Shown here: in pieces, positions 25,711 through 34,886 of the stretch | Numbering within the stretch: the stretch's first letter is position 1 | How the letters are laid out: the number at the start of each line of letters is the position of its first letter | Source of the DNA: Amycolatopsis sp. CA-128772 | GTDB taxonomy: Bacteria > Actinomycetota > Actinomycetes > Mycobacteriales > Pseudonocardiaceae | Reading direction: 5' to 3' | Assembly: GCF_002904295.1 (NCBI RefSeq) | Contig: NZ_PPHG01000018.1 | Coordinates: forward strand, 62,001-126,000 | DNA length: 64,000 bases | Notes under the pieces: model-generated | What the model saw: the letters and a program-made list of their open reading frames with translations, nothing else | The model's database searches: none | What the model was told of the DNA's origin: nothing | Program-made: the position numbers and the translations under genes

Positions 25711-28044
25711 ATGAGAGCGCGGACGCGCGTCCTGGCCACCCTGCTCGCCGGGGCCACCACCGTGGCCCTCGCGACCCCCGCCGAAGCTGCCGGACCGAGG
25801 TTCGCCGACGACCCCACGACCCTCGTCGACACCTCGATCGGCAACAACGGGGACGGCACCACCTTCCCGGGCGCCACCACCCCCTTCGGGATGGTCCAGC
25901 TCAGCCCGGACACCCAGCTCAAGAAGTACGCGTCCTACGACTACGCGCAGGACACCACGCTCGGCTTCAGCCACACCCACCTCTCCGGCGTCGGCTGCCA
26001 GACCATGGGCAACTTCCGGTTCATGCCGACCACCGGCGCGGTCACCAGCAGCGATCCCGCGAAGTACGGCGCCGAGTTCAGCCACGCGAACGAGACCCGG
26101 CAACCCGGGTACTACGGCGTGAAGCTCGACAACGGCATCGACGCCGAGCTGACCGCCACCCAGCGCACCGGCCAGCACCGCTACACCTTCCCGGCCGGCG
26201 CGACCAGCGAGAACGTCCTCATCGAAGTCGGCGAGAGCAACGGCTACACCTACGCCGGCGACGTCCACGTCGTCGGGGACGACACCGTCGAAGGCTGGCT
26301 GCAGGGCGGGAACTTCTGCTGGGAGACGCAGAAGGAGCGCTACAAGGTCTTCTTCAGCGCCAAGTTCGACCGCAGGTTCACCGGCTTCGGCACCTGGACC
26401 GACACCAAGCTGACCGCGAACCGGCGTGACGCCAAGCTCGGTTCCCAGCGCGCCGGCGCGTGGCTCACCTTCGGCAGCGACAAGAGCCAGGTCGGGGCGT
26501 CCGTCGGGCTGTCGTACACCTCCATCGACGGCGCTCGCCTCAACCGCGGCGCCGAGCAGCCCAAGTCGTTCGACAGGGCGCGGAAGGCCGCCCACGACAC
26601 GTGGGAAGACGAGCTGAACCGGCTGCGTGTCGCCGGCGGGACGACCGCCGACCAGCGCACCTACTACAGCGCGCTGTACCGGTCGTTGCTGCACCCGTCC
26701 GTCGGGTCCGACGTGGACGGTGCCTACCGCGGCTTCGACGACGCCGTGCACCGCAGCCGTGACACGTACTACCAGATGTTCTCGTTGTGGGACACCTACC
26801 GCTCGCAGAACCAGCTGGTCGCGCTGCTGCACCCGGACAAGGCCGCGGACATGACGAAGTCCGTCCTCAAGATCTACCAGGACGGCGGCTGGGTCCCGCG
26901 CTGGGCGCTCGCCGGCGGCGAGACGAACGTGATGAGCGGCGACCCGGTCACGCCGTGGGTGGTCGACAACTACCGCCGTGGCCTGCTCGACGACCGGACC
27001 GCGCGCCGGCTGTTCGACGCGTTGTGGCGCAACGCCAACGAAGTGCCCGCCGATCAGTCGATCTTCCGCGGCCGCGACGGCAACCCGACGTACGTGAAGA
27101 ACGGCTGGATCGGCTACCAGGACCTGCCCGGCTACACCTACGGCGACACGCGCCAGGCCGGGTCGGCGACCCTCGAGTACGCGCTCGCCGACTGCGCCCT
27201 GTCCACCATGGCGGCCGGCTTGGGCTACCGCGACAAGGCGGCGACGCTGCAGGCCCGCTGCGGCAACTTCGCGAAACTGTGGGACACCAGCGTCGAATCC
27301 CACGGCTTCACCGGCTTCCCGCGGACTCGCGCCGCGGACGGCACCGGCGTCGGCGACCCCGACCCGGCGCAGTCCGTCGGCTTCCACGAGGGCACGCCGT
27401 GGCAGTACCAGTGGCTGGCCCAGCAGGACACCGCGAAGCTGTTCGGCCTGATGGGCGGCCCGGCGCAGGCGGAGAAGCGGCTCGACACCTTCTTCGACAT
27501 GCCGTTGCTGCTCACCGACCCGGCGAAGGCCGCCAAGGACTCCTGGGTCCACGGCGCGTACGACTACCACAACAACTTCGCGTTCAACCCGAACAACGAG
27601 CCCGACCTGCACGCACCCTGGATGTACAGCTGGACCGGGGCGCCGTGGAAGACGTCGGCGGTCCTGCGCGCGGCGCGCACGCTGTTCACCGACACGCCGT
27701 ACGGCATGCCGGGCAACGACGACCTGGGCACCATCTCGTCGTGGCTCGTCTTCGGCATGACCGGCGTCTTCGAAGCCCAGCCGGGCTCCGGGACGTACCT
27801 GCTGAGCACGCCGATGTTCGAGAAGGTCGAAATCCGCCCGGCCGGCGGCCACAAGGTCGAAATCGAGGCGCCGGGCGCGAGCGCGGCGAAGCTGCAGTAC
27901 ACGAAGGAGGTCCGGATCGGCCACCGCGGCTACGACCGCAGCTGGATTTCCCACGACGACCTGCTCCGCGCGGGCAAGATCCACTTCTCCCTGAGCGACA
28001 CGCCCACGGGGTGGGGCACGAAGGCGGCACCGCCCGCGATGTAG
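25711..28044 (+). CDS. secreted GH92-family glycoside hydrolase (alpha-mannosidase type)
   Basis: A 777-aa exo-glycosidase. The N-terminus MRARTRVLATLLAGATT, then PAEAAG, is a signal peptide. GH92 hallmarks are GNNGDGTTFPGATTPFGMVQ, FSHTHLSGVGC, TYYQMFSLWDTYRSQNQL, GFHEGTPWQYQW (the region of the catalytic acid), NPNNEPDLHAPWMYSW and MPGNDDLGTISSWLVFGMTG. GH92 enzymes are calcium-dependent inverting alpha-mannosidases that trim mannosides such as fungal or plant glycans. The ATG at 25711 has AGGAGGAAACCG before it. A LacI-type operator overlaps the leader, suggesting substrate-induced expression. It is transcribed alone. Confidence 0.95.
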   Translation: MRARTRVLATLLAGATTVALATPAEAAGPRFADDPTTLVDTSIGNNGDGTTFPGATTPFGMVQLSPDTQLKKYASYDYAQDTTLGFSHTHLSGVGCQTMGNFRFMPTTGAVTSSDPAKYGAEFSHANETRQPGYYGVKLDNGIDAELTATQRTGQHRYTFPAGATSENVLIEVGESNGYTYAGDVHVVGDDTVEGWLQGGNFCWETQKERYKVFFSAKFDRRFTGFGTWTDTKLTANRRDAKLGSQRAGAWLTFGSDKSQVGASVGLSYTSIDGARLNRGAEQPKSFDRARKAAHDTWEDELNRLRVAGGTTADQRTYYSALYRSLLHPSVGSDVDGAYRGFDDAVHRSRDTYYQMFSLWDTYRSQNQLVALLHPDKAADMTKSVLKIYQDGGWVPRWALAGGETNVMSGDPVTPWVVDNYRRGLLDDRTARRLFDALWRNANEVPADQSIFRGRDGNPTYVKNGWIGYQDLPGYTYGDTRQAGSATLEYALADCALSTMAAGLGYRDKAATLQARCGNFAKLWDTSVESHGFTGFPRTRAADGTGVGDPDPAQSVGFHEGTPWQYQWLAQQDTAKLFGLMGGPAQAEKRLDTFFDMPLLLTDPAKAAKDSWVHGAYDYHNNFAFNPNNEPDLHAPWMYSWTGAPWKTSAVLRAARTLFTDTPYGMPGNDDLGTISSWLVFGMTGVFEAQPGSGTYLLSTPMFEKVEIRPAGGHKVEIEAPGASAAKLQYTKEVRIGHRGYDRSWISHDDLLRAGKIHFSLSDTPTGWGTKAAPPAM

Positions 28045-28124
28045 GTCACCGGCGGGGCCCGGACAAGGCGGTGCAAAACGTGCCTCCACGTGCGGTGCCC
28101 CGCCGTTTCTGCTGAGCTGGGGGC

Positions 28125-28604
28125 ATGCCCGACCAGAAACCGACCGCCACCGAGCGGTTCTTCCGGATCGCGATCGCGATCAAGGGCCTCGACGGCGCGC
28201 TGCAGGTCGTCGGGGCCCTGATCCTCGCGTTCGTCCCGGCGGCGGCCGTCAGCGGGTTCACCCACGCGGTGATCACCCGCGACCTCCTCGGCGACCCGTC
28301 GGGCACCCTGGCCCGCCACCTCGAGTCGGCCACGGAGAACTTCCTCCACGGCGACACGAAGACGTTCGCCGTGGCGTACCTGCTCGCCCACGGCCTGATC
28401 AAGCTGGGCCTGGTCTGGGCCCTGGGCCGCAAGATCGTCCGAGCCTACCCGATCGCGGCGGCGATTCTGGCGGCGTTCGTGGTGTACGAGATTTTCCGCG
28501 CGGTACACACCCACTCGATCGCGCTGCCGTTCTTCGCGGCCTTGGACGTGGTGATCATCGTCCTGGTGCTGCGGGAGTACCGGCAGCTCAAGCGCGGGGC
28601 CTAG
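28125..28604 (+). CDS. DUF2127 membrane protein
   Basis: A 159-aa integral membrane protein with four hydrophobic segments (GALQVVGALILAFVP, AVAYLLAHGLIKLGLVWALG, IAAAILAAFVVYEIF, FFAALDVVIIVLVLREY). The pattern RIAIAIKGLDGALQ at the N-terminus is the DUF2127 signature. Function is unknown across the family. It is monocistronic, in the gap between GH92 and the convergent PP2C gene, with only 3 nt separating the two stops. Confidence 0.85.
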   Translation: MPDQKPTATERFFRIAIAIKGLDGALQVVGALILAFVPAAAVSGFTHAVITRDLLGDPSGTLARHLESATENFLHGDTKTFAVAYLLAHGLIKLGLVWALGRKIVRAYPIAAAILAAFVVYEIFRAVHTHSIALPFFAALDVVIIVLVLREYRQLKRGA

Positions 28605-28607
28605 GGT

Positions 28608-29321
28608 TCACGCGGCGACGGGAAACCGGACCGTGGTGCTGTCGGCCGCCTCCAGGGGTTCGACGTAGAGGGCAGTCGCGTTGTCCGAGCCGCCGCGGGC
28701 GAGCGCGGCTTCGACGAGTTCGGCGGCGCCCGCGCCCGGGCGGGCCAGCACCGCGCGGATGCCGGTGCCGGTCAGCGGCTTGTGCACGCCGTCGCTGGTC
28801 AGCAGCAGGCCCGTGCCCGTGGTCTCCGCCGTGCCGATCTCGTGCGCTTCGGCGGTGCGGACGCTGGTCGTGACGACGTGCTCCATCCGCGGCGTCACGG
28901 GCTGGTGGCGGGCGCGGAAGTACTCGGCGAGTATGTGGTCGGTGGTCAGGAGGCCGAGCGCGGTGCCGTCCCAGGCGTACGCGCGGGCGTCACCCACCCA
29001 GGCGATCCGGTACCCACCGTGCCCGGCCGGCATGGCGACGACGAGCACGGCGTCCCCGGTCGTCTGCTCCCGGACGGCCCGCTGCGCGGCGAGAACGGCC
29101 TCGATGGGTCCTTTGTGGACGTCGGTCCGGGCGGCCGCCGCGGCGGCGATCCGAGCGGCCTGGGCGGCGGCCGGTTCGTCCCCGACCCCGTCGGCGAGCG
29201 CGAAGGCGATCCCGGGGCCGCCCGCGGCGGCGTAGGCCCCGACGGCGTCGGCGTTGAGCGAGCGCGGCCCCTGCGCACTCGCGGTGTGCCACCGTGGGTG
29301 ACCCGGACGTGTGGTGATCAT
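28608..29321 (-). CDS. PP2C-type serine/threonine phosphatase
   Basis: A 237-aa soluble metal-dependent phosphatase. PPM-family motifs are NADAVGAY, FALADGVGDEPAA (first metal Asp), AWVGDARAYAW, LLTSDGVHKPLTG and GGSDNATALYV (last metal Asp). It presumably removes phosphate from Ser/Thr of partner proteins. ATG 29321 follows GAGGAGG; an upstream in-frame start at 29351 lacks a site. It is divergent from the SARP regulator gene. The substrate is unknown and no Ser/Thr kinase is adjacent. Confidence 0.88.
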   Translation of the reverse strand: MITTRPGHPRWHTASAQGPRSLNADAVGAYAAAGGPGIAFALADGVGDEPAAAQAARIAAAAAARTDVHKGPIEAVLAAQRAVREQTTGDAVLVVAMPAGHGGYRIAWVGDARAYAWDGTALGLLTTDHILAEYFRARHQPVTPRMEHVVTTSVRTAEAHEIGTAETTGTGLLLTSDGVHKPLTGTGIRAVLARPGAGAAELVEAALARGGSDNATALYVEPLEAADSTTVRFPVAA

Positions 29322-29434
29322 CGTGGCCTCCTCGTCCCCTCTGCCCGCCATGATCCGCGCTCCACCTGTGGGGCGTCTGAGACTTCCCTGTGCGGGCGGG
29401 GCCGGTCCGCGTACCGTGGGAACGGGGTGGGGGC

Positions 29435-30169
29435 ATGGAGTTCCGGATTCTCGGGCCGCTGGCGGTGTCGCGCGCCGACGGCCGGCCGGCCGCGCTCGGC
29501 GGCCGCAAGCCGCGGACGTTGCTGGCGGCGCTGCTGCTGGCTCGCGGCCGCGTGGTGCCCGACGAGCGGCTGGTTTCGCTGCTGTGGGATGGCGTCCGGC
29601 CCTCGACCGTCGACGCGCAGGTGTGCACGTACGCGTCCCGGCTGCGGAACGCCCTCGGGCGGCCGGCGCGGCTCCTCCGGTCAGGCGGCGGTTACCTGCT
29701 GGCGCCGGGCGGGACCGTCGACGCCGAGGAGTTCGAGCGTCTGGCTTCGGCGGGCCACGACGAGCTGCGCGCGGGCCGGCCGGTCCGCGCGGCGGAGCTG
29801 TTCCGCACCGCCCTTCAGCTGTGGCGCGGCCCGGTGCTCGCCGACGTCGCCGAACCGCTGCGCGCGGGCGAGGCGGCGCGGTTCGACGAGCTGCGCCTGG
29901 CGGTGCTGGAGGGCCGGCTCGAAGCCGAGGTCGCGTCGGGCGACCACCTGCGCGCGGTGCCCGACGCGACGGCGTTCGTCCTCGAGCACCCGCTGCGCGA
30001 ACGCGCCCGTGCCGCGCTCATGGCGGCGCTCTGCGCGAGCGGCCGCCCGGCGGACGCCGTCGAGGTGTACCACGACGGCCGCCGCCTGCTCGACGAGCGG
30101 CTCGGGCTGGCACCGGGCCCGGCGCTGCGGGCGGCGTACCAGCGGGTGCTGGGCGGTCAGGCCGGGTAG
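29435..30169 (+). CDS. SARP/AfsR-type transcriptional activator (short form)
   Basis: A 244-aa protein made only of the OmpR-like winged helix (MEFRILGPLAVSRADGRPAA to RPARLLRSGGGYLL) and the bacterial transcriptional activation domain (VDAEEFERLASAGHDELRAG to APGPALRAAYQRVLGG). It lacks the NB-ARC ATPase of AfsR. Such short SARPs switch on antibiotic clusters, but no biosynthetic cluster adjoins it. ATG 29435 follows GGTGGGGGC. The last 13 nt overlap the 3' end of the convergent Tat-exported protein gene. Confidence 0.88.
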   Translation: MEFRILGPLAVSRADGRPAALGGRKPRTLLAALLLARGRVVPDERLVSLLWDGVRPSTVDAQVCTYASRLRNALGRPARLLRSGGGYLLAPGGTVDAEEFERLASAGHDELRAGRPVRAAELFRTALQLWRGPVLADVAEPLRAGEAARFDELRLAVLEGRLEAEVASGDHLRAVPDATAFVLEHPLRERARAALMAALCASGRPADAVEVYHDGRRLLDERLGLAPGPALRAAYQRVLGGQAG

Positions 30170-30900
30170 GGCGAGGACTGGAAGTCCCGGTCGAGCTCGG
30201 CGGGCGACCGCCGCAGCCAGTACCGGGCCTCGCGCTGGACCTGCTCCCGCGGCAGGGCGGGGTTGACGTGCCGGTGGTCGGGCTTCGCGATGGACTGCAG
30301 CCCCCAGGCGAACCCGACCATCGGGTCGATCCGCGCCCACCGGTGCCGGTCGATGCCGAGCAGCATCTGCGCGCGCTGGATGACGTGCCAGAAGTGGTAG
30401 CTGCCCGGCGGGTTCCCGTTCATGGTGTGCACTTCCGACTCGGCGTCGGCGCGCCGCGGGTCGAAGAGAACGCCCTGCCCGAAGTAGGCGAAGGCGCTGA
30501 CGAGCCCCGTTTCGTCCCAGCGGTAGAAGCGGTCGAAGTTGTCGAGCTGCAGCGTCGACAGCGTGCGCAGCGGCTGTTCCACCGGCTTCGCGAACTCGGC
30601 GTAGTTGTGCGGGTAGCCCGGCTCTTGGCTCAGCTCCCGCCATTTCTGGTAGAGGCCTTCGGGCGCGTTCTGCCGGAGGTACGCGCCGAGGGCGGTGTAG
30701 GCGTCCGTGACTTCCTGCGCCGGGTGGTACAGCGAGATTTCGTCGAGCTGGTACCAGAGTTCGTTGGCGCGCCGGTCCCCGAGCATCCCGGGAACGGGCG
30801 GCAGGCCGGGATCGGCGAGCGCGGTCCCGGCGCCGGCGGCGGTGAGCGCGACCCCGGCCACGGCGACGGCCCCGACCTTGAGCAGACTGCGGCGATCCAT
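30157..30900 (-). CDS. Tat-exported protein of unknown function
   Basis: A 247-aa protein starting MDRRSLLKVGAVAVAGVAL, a twin-arginine signal (RRSLLK, then a hydrophobic stretch) with cleavage near TALADP. The mature part is aromatic-rich and mostly polar, with NELWYQLDEISLYHP, FDRFYRWDETGLVSAFAYF and HFWHVIQRAQMLLGIDRHRW. No family is recognised. Export folded via Tat suggests a cofactor or tight fold. ATG 30900 follows AGGGGGGACAC; the in-frame start at 30945 is not needed. Confidence 0.8.
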   Translation of the reverse strand: MDRRSLLKVGAVAVAGVALTAAGAGTALADPGLPPVPGMLGDRRANELWYQLDEISLYHPAQEVTDAYTALGAYLRQNAPEGLYQKWRELSQEPGYPHNYAEFAKPVEQPLRTLSTLQLDNFDRFYRWDETGLVSAFAYFGQGVLFDPRRADAESEVHTMNGNPPGSYHFWHVIQRAQMLLGIDRHRWARIDPMVGFAWGLQSIAKPDHRHVNPALPREQVQREARYWLRRSPAELDRDFQSSPYPA

Positions 30901-31034
30901 GTGTCCCCCCTGCTGCGGCGGTCCCCTGCCGCCGTTCGCCGCCAAGGTACGGACGATTCCTATACTTTCTCTGTACGGTCCCTCGGGTGGACGACCACGC
31001 GCACCGGACGGTGCGGCGCGCGGCGCCTGCGCGC

Positions 31035-31066
31035 GAAGGGGCCGTGAGCGGACTCACGACCCCTTC
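31035..31066. terminator. terminator downstream of the ArnT-like gene
   Basis: GAAGGGGCCGTGAG and CTCACGACCCCTTC pair with one mismatch around a 4-nt loop, 9 nt after the stop of the gene that ends at 31075 (reverse strand). Confidence 0.7.
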
Positions 31067-31074
31067 ACGGAACT

Positions 31075-32910
31075 TCAGCTCTGCAGGTCGTACACCGTCT
31101 GGCCGTCGACCGTCGTCGCGGTGAAGTTCGCCGTCACCCACTCGGTGATGTCCGGCGAGCCGCCGCCCGGACCGCCACCGCGGCCGCCTTCGATGTAGTA
31201 CTTCACCTCGCCCGCGGCCACGTACGCCTTGAACTCCGCCAGCGTCGGGGCCGGGTCCGAGCCGCTCCAGCCGCCGATGCCGATCACCGCCTTGCCGCTC
31301 GCCAGCTCCAGCGACGCCGCGCTCTGCGAACCCGTCGTCGCCGCGGCCCACCTCGTCGTCGTCTTCGCCAGCAGCGAGCCGACGGCGCTCGAAGCGGAGT
31401 CACCGCCGAAGCCCCCGCCGAAGCCGCTCGACGTCGGGCCCGACGTGGGGATCGACCCGCTGTGCGCCACCGACGCCGTCTCGACGCCGTACGCCGCCGA
31501 CGACACGCCGAGCGTCAGGACCACCGCCGCCGCCACGACCGCCACCACCCGGCGCGAAGCCGGCACGCCCATCACCAGCACCGTGCCCACCAGTACCCCG
31601 AGCACCGCGACGACCCACCGCAGCGCCGGGAACCACTCCGGCGTCCGGTCCAGCAGGATGAACGACCACACCGCGGTCGCCACCACCATCCCGGCCAGCA
31701 CCGCCCGCGGCGCGAGGTGCGCGCGGCCCTGCCACAGCGCGCGGCCCGAGATCGCCACGAGCGCCGCGATCGCCGGGGCCAGCGCGACCGAGTAGTACGG
31801 GTGCACCGTGCCGCTCATGAAGCTGAACACCAGCGCCGTAACGACCAGCCAGCCGCCCCACAGCAGCAACGCCAGCCGCGTGCGGTCCGTCCGCGGCGCG
31901 CGGCGGGTGAACCAGAGCCCGGCGACCAGGCCGAGCAACGCGGCCGGCAGCAGCCACGAGACCTCCGTGCCGAAGCTGGCGCCGAACATCCGGAACAGGC
32001 CGGTCGACCCGCCGAACCCGGTGTTGCCGCCCATGCCGCCGCCACCCATGCCGCCGCCGTTGCCCTCGCCGCCGAAGATGCGGCCCAAACCGTTGTAGCC
32101 CAACGCGAGTTCGAGCAGACTGTCCCCTTCGGACCCGCCGATGTAGGGCCGCGACGACGCCGGCCACAGGTCCACCAGCGCGATGAACCAGCCCGCCGAG
32201 ACGACCAGCGCCACCACCGCGCCGCCGAGGTGCAGCAGGCGCCTGCCCGGCGACGCCGGTGCCGCGATCAGGTACACCAGCCCGAACGCCGGCAGCACCA
32301 GGAACGCCTGCATCATCTTCGTCAGGAAGCCGAACCCGAGCGCGGCCCCGGCCAGCGCCAGCCACCGCGGGCTCGCCGTTTCCGTGGCCCGCACGACGAA
32401 GTAGGCGCCCGCCACCATCAGCAGCACCAGCAGCGCGTCCGGGTTGTTAAAGCGGAACATCAGCGCCGCGACCGGCGTCACCGCCAGCATCGCCCCGGCC
32501 AGCAACCCGGCGACCGGGCCGGAACTCCGCTTCACCGTCAGATAGAGGATGCCGACGGACGCGACGCCCATCAGCGCCTGCGGGGCCAGCACGGTGAAGC
32601 TCGAAAAGCCGAAGGTCCGGGCGAACGCCGTGCCGGCCCACAGCGCCGCGGGCGGCTTGTCGACGGTCAGCACGTTGCCCGAGTCCAGCGACCCGAACAG
32701 CCACGCCTTCCAGCTCTGCGTCCCGGACTGGACGGCGGCGGCGTAGAACGAGTTGCCGTAGCCGGACGCGGTGAGGTTCCAGAAGTACAGCACGGCGGTC
32801 GCGGCCAGCAGCCCGAACGCGGCCGGGCGGACCCAGCGCGGGGGCGCGTGCGCGTCGAGCTCCTTGCGGTGCCGGGGTTCGGAAACCGGGGCGGGCAGGA
32901 CGGCGGTCAT
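31075..32910 (-). CDS. ArnT/PMT-like membrane glycosyltransferase (GT39-related) 1
   Basis: A 611-aa polytopic membrane protein with about 12 helices. The first external loop carries GNVLTVDKPPAALWAGTAFA, a typical acceptor-site motif of the ArnT family, and NPDALLVLLMVAGAYFVVRA follows. Two Gly-rich segments, GGGMGGGGMGGN and GFGGGFGGDSAS, interrupt the sequence, and a C-terminal globular tail ends DGQTVYDLQS. These enzymes move a sugar from a polyprenyl phosphate to an extracytoplasmic acceptor. It overlaps the GT2/GtrA gene by 1 nt (TGATG) with AAGGAG just before. The upstream gene could supply the lipid-linked sugar. It has a paralogue at 39598. Confidence 0.9.
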   Translation of the reverse strand: MTAVLPAPVSEPRHRKELDAHAPPRWVRPAAFGLLAATAVLYFWNLTASGYGNSFYAAAVQSGTQSWKAWLFGSLDSGNVLTVDKPPAALWAGTAFARTFGFSSFTVLAPQALMGVASVGILYLTVKRSSGPVAGLLAGAMLAVTPVAALMFRFNNPDALLVLLMVAGAYFVVRATETASPRWLALAGAALGFGFLTKMMQAFLVLPAFGLVYLIAAPASPGRRLLHLGGAVVALVVSAGWFIALVDLWPASSRPYIGGSEGDSLLELALGYNGLGRIFGGEGNGGGMGGGGMGGNTGFGGSTGLFRMFGASFGTEVSWLLPAALLGLVAGLWFTRRAPRTDRTRLALLLWGGWLVVTALVFSFMSGTVHPYYSVALAPAIAALVAISGRALWQGRAHLAPRAVLAGMVVATAVWSFILLDRTPEWFPALRWVVAVLGVLVGTVLVMGVPASRRVVAVVAAAVVLTLGVSSAAYGVETASVAHSGSIPTSGPTSSGFGGGFGGDSASSAVGSLLAKTTTRWAAATTGSQSAASLELASGKAVIGIGGWSGSDPAPTLAEFKAYVAAGEVKYYIEGGRGGGPGGGSPDITEWVTANFTATTVDGQTVYDLQS

Positions 32911-34166
32911 CAGTACTCCTTCTGGGGGGTGGCCTGGCGGCGGGGGTTGAACACCCAGCCGCGCAGGAGCAGGAACCGGAGCACCGTCGCGGCGAGGTTC
33001 GCCAGCACGAGCACGGTGAGCTCCAGGACCAGGCCGGGGGTGGTGGAGCCGTGGAGGAGGGCCAGCGAACCGCTGGTCAGCGCGAGCCCGAGGCCGAACA
33101 CGATCAGCCCTTCGAACTGGTGGCGCCCGGCGCCGGCGCGGCCGCGGATGCCGAAGGTGAGCCGCCGGTTCAGCGCGGTGTTCCCGACCGCGGTCACCAG
33201 CAGCGCGGCGAAGTTCGCCGGCTGCGCGCCGACGGCCGTCCGCAGCAGCAGGAACAGCACGAGGTAGGCGAGCGTGCTGCTGACCCCGATGGCGGCGAAC
33301 CGCACGAGCTGCGTCACCAGCCGCGGGGGCACGCCGGGCGCGTCGACCCCGATCGGCTGCCGGCCCAGCTGTTCACGCAGCCGGCTGACCGGAATCTCGC
33401 CGGTGAAGGTGGCCCTGGTAACGCGGACGATGCCCTTGAGGTCCTCGGTCGCCGTCTTGGCGATGTGGACCGACGAGTCCGGGTCGTCGACCCAGTCGAC
33501 CGGCACCTCGTGGATCCGCAGCCCGGCCCGCTGGGCCAGGACGAGCAGTTCGGTGTCGAAGAACCACCCGGTGTCCACGACGTGCGGCAGCAGCTCGCGG
33601 GCGACGTCGGCGCGGATGGCCTTGAAGCCGCATTGCGCGTCGCTGAACTTCGCGGCGAGGGTGGAGCGCAGGATCAGGTTGTAGCAGCGCGAAATGAACT
33701 CGCGCTTCGGCCCGCGCACGACGCGCGCCCCCCGCGCGAGCCGGCTGCCGATGGCGAGATCGGAGTGCCCGGACAGCAGCGGCGCGACGAGCGGCCCGAG
33801 CGCGGCGAGATCGGTGGAGAGGTCGACGTCCATGTAGGCGAGGACGGCGGCATCGGAAGCCAGCCAGACGGCGTTGAGCGCGCGCCCGCGGCCCTTCTCG
33901 TCGAGGTGGTGGACGGCGACCTCGGGGAACTCCCGCGCGAGCCGTTCGGCCACCGGCAGCGTCGCATCGGTGCTGGCGTTGTCGGCGACGGTGATCCGGA
34001 ACGGGTAGGAGACGTGCTCGGCCAGGTGGGCGTGCAGCCGTCGGATGCACGGTTCGAGGTCGGCCTCTTCGTTGTGGACCGGAATGACGACGTCGAGAAC
34101 AGGCTGCGGACCGGCCAGGTCGACCGGAACGCACCCGGGCCGCGATGCGGAGGCGGTGGCTGTCAT
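32910..34166 (-). CDS. GT2 glycosyltransferase fused to a GtrA domain (polyprenyl-phosphate sugar synthase type)
   Basis: A 418-aa two-domain protein. Residues about 25-260 are a dolichol-phosphate-mannose-synthase-like GT2 (DVVIPVHNEEADLEPCIRRL, TVADNASTDATLP, AYMDVDLSTDL, DAQCGFKAIRADVA). From about residue 285 a four-helix GtrA/DPMS module follows (QLVRFAAIGVSSTLAYLVLF and FAALLVTAVGNTALNRRLTF). It should make a polyprenyl-phosphate-linked sugar and flip it. The ArnT-like transferase encoded 1 nt downstream is a natural user of that donor. Confidence 0.92.
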   Translation of the reverse strand: MTATASASRPGCVPVDLAGPQPVLDVVIPVHNEEADLEPCIRRLHAHLAEHVSYPFRITVADNASTDATLPVAERLAREFPEVAVHHLDEKGRGRALNAVWLASDAAVLAYMDVDLSTDLAALGPLVAPLLSGHSDLAIGSRLARGARVVRGPKREFISRCYNLILRSTLAAKFSDAQCGFKAIRADVARELLPHVVDTGWFFDTELLVLAQRAGLRIHEVPVDWVDDPDSSVHIAKTATEDLKGIVRVTRATFTGEIPVSRLREQLGRQPIGVDAPGVPPRLVTQLVRFAAIGVSSTLAYLVLFLLLRTAVGAQPANFAALLVTAVGNTALNRRLTFGIRGRAGAGRHQFEGLIVFGLGLALTSGSLALLHGSTTPGLVLELTVLVLANLAATVLRFLLLRGWVFNPRRQATPQKEY

Positions 34167-34230
34167 GCCCCCACGGTCGCGCCCGCCGCTTTGGTGACGG
34201 TGTGATCTCTCTGTGCGATTCCTGTGCGGT

Positions 34231-34259
34231 GCCCGGCGCCCGGGTTCCGGACGCCGGGC
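34231..34259 (-). terminator. terminator hairpin
   Basis: GCCCGGCG and CGCCGGGC pair around a 13-nt loop, directly after the stop of the reverse-strand gene ending at 34266 and before the GT2/GtrA gene. Confidence 0.5.
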
Positions 34260-34265
34260 GGGCGC

Positions 34266-34886
34266 TCAGCTGTGCGCCCGCAACGGCACCACGTTGCTCG
34301 GCAGCACCGCCCGGGGCTCCCGCGGGGCTTCGGTCGGGCTGATCGTCAGCGTGACCAGGCTTGCGTACCTCGGGTGGCGGTCCACGTACACCTCCGGGAC
34401 CGCGCAGGCGGCGGCCAGGACCGTGCGGTGGCGGTGCAGGTGCTCGAACGCTTCGCGGCCGTACAGCGACACCACGATGTCGCCGCCCCGGGGACGGCTC
34501 CACAGGATCGCCGGGCGGCGGCCGCCCGGCAGGCGCAGCTGCGGGAACGCCGCCCGCAGCCGGTGCTGGAGGACCACGGCGTGGATGCGGGCCCGCACCC
34601 GGTGGCGTCGCAGCACGGCCCAGCCGAGGGCGGCGGCGAAGACCGCCGACGTCCACAGCGGGCCGGCCCACAGCACGAACGTCACCGCGCCGTAGGGAAG
34701 CAGCGTCACGGCCAGGATCTCCCATCGCCAGTGGTACAGCCGCAGTGGGAAGGCCGGTTGCGTGCTGGTCATTTCCGTGCTCCGTCCGGTCGGGCGGCGG
34801 CGCAGGGCACCGCCGAGGTGGCGCAGGAGACGTCCGGCACCGGCCGCCAGCACGAGGGCGGCGACGATGACCGGCCCGGACGTCAT
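34266..34886 (-). CDS. membrane protein resembling the N-terminal part of plasmid-type FtsK/TraSA transfer proteins
   Basis: A 206-aa protein with hydrophobic segments near its start (VIVAALVLAAGAGRLL) and at residues about 58-85 (EILAVTLLPYGAVTFVLWAG, WTSAVFAAALGWAVLRRH). The rest (LRAAFPQLRLPGGRRPAILW, GGDIVVSLYGREAFEHLHRH, CAVPEVYVDRHPRYASLVTL) resembles the region that precedes the ATPase of actinomycete conjugative FtsK proteins. Here the reading frame stops with no ATPase. It overlaps the small upstream gene by ATGA. It is either a stand-alone gene or a leftover of an integrative element; the homology is judged by eye. Confidence 0.6.
   Translation of the reverse strand: MTSGPVIVAALVLAAGAGRLLRHLGGALRRRPTGRSTEMTSTQPAFPLRLYHWRWEILAVTLLPYGAVTFVLWAGPLWTSAVFAAALGWAVLRRHRVRARIHAVVLQHRLRAAFPQLRLPGGRRPAILWSRPRGGDIVVSLYGREAFEHLHRHRTVLAAACAVPEVYVDRHPRYASLVTLTISPTEAPREPRAVLPSNVVPLRAHS

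Noticed and set aside
29435..30169. SARP regulator as marker of an antibiotic biosynthetic cluster
   Set aside because: No polyketide, peptide or terpene synthase genes are within the window; the neighbouring genes are a phosphatase and an unknown exported protein.
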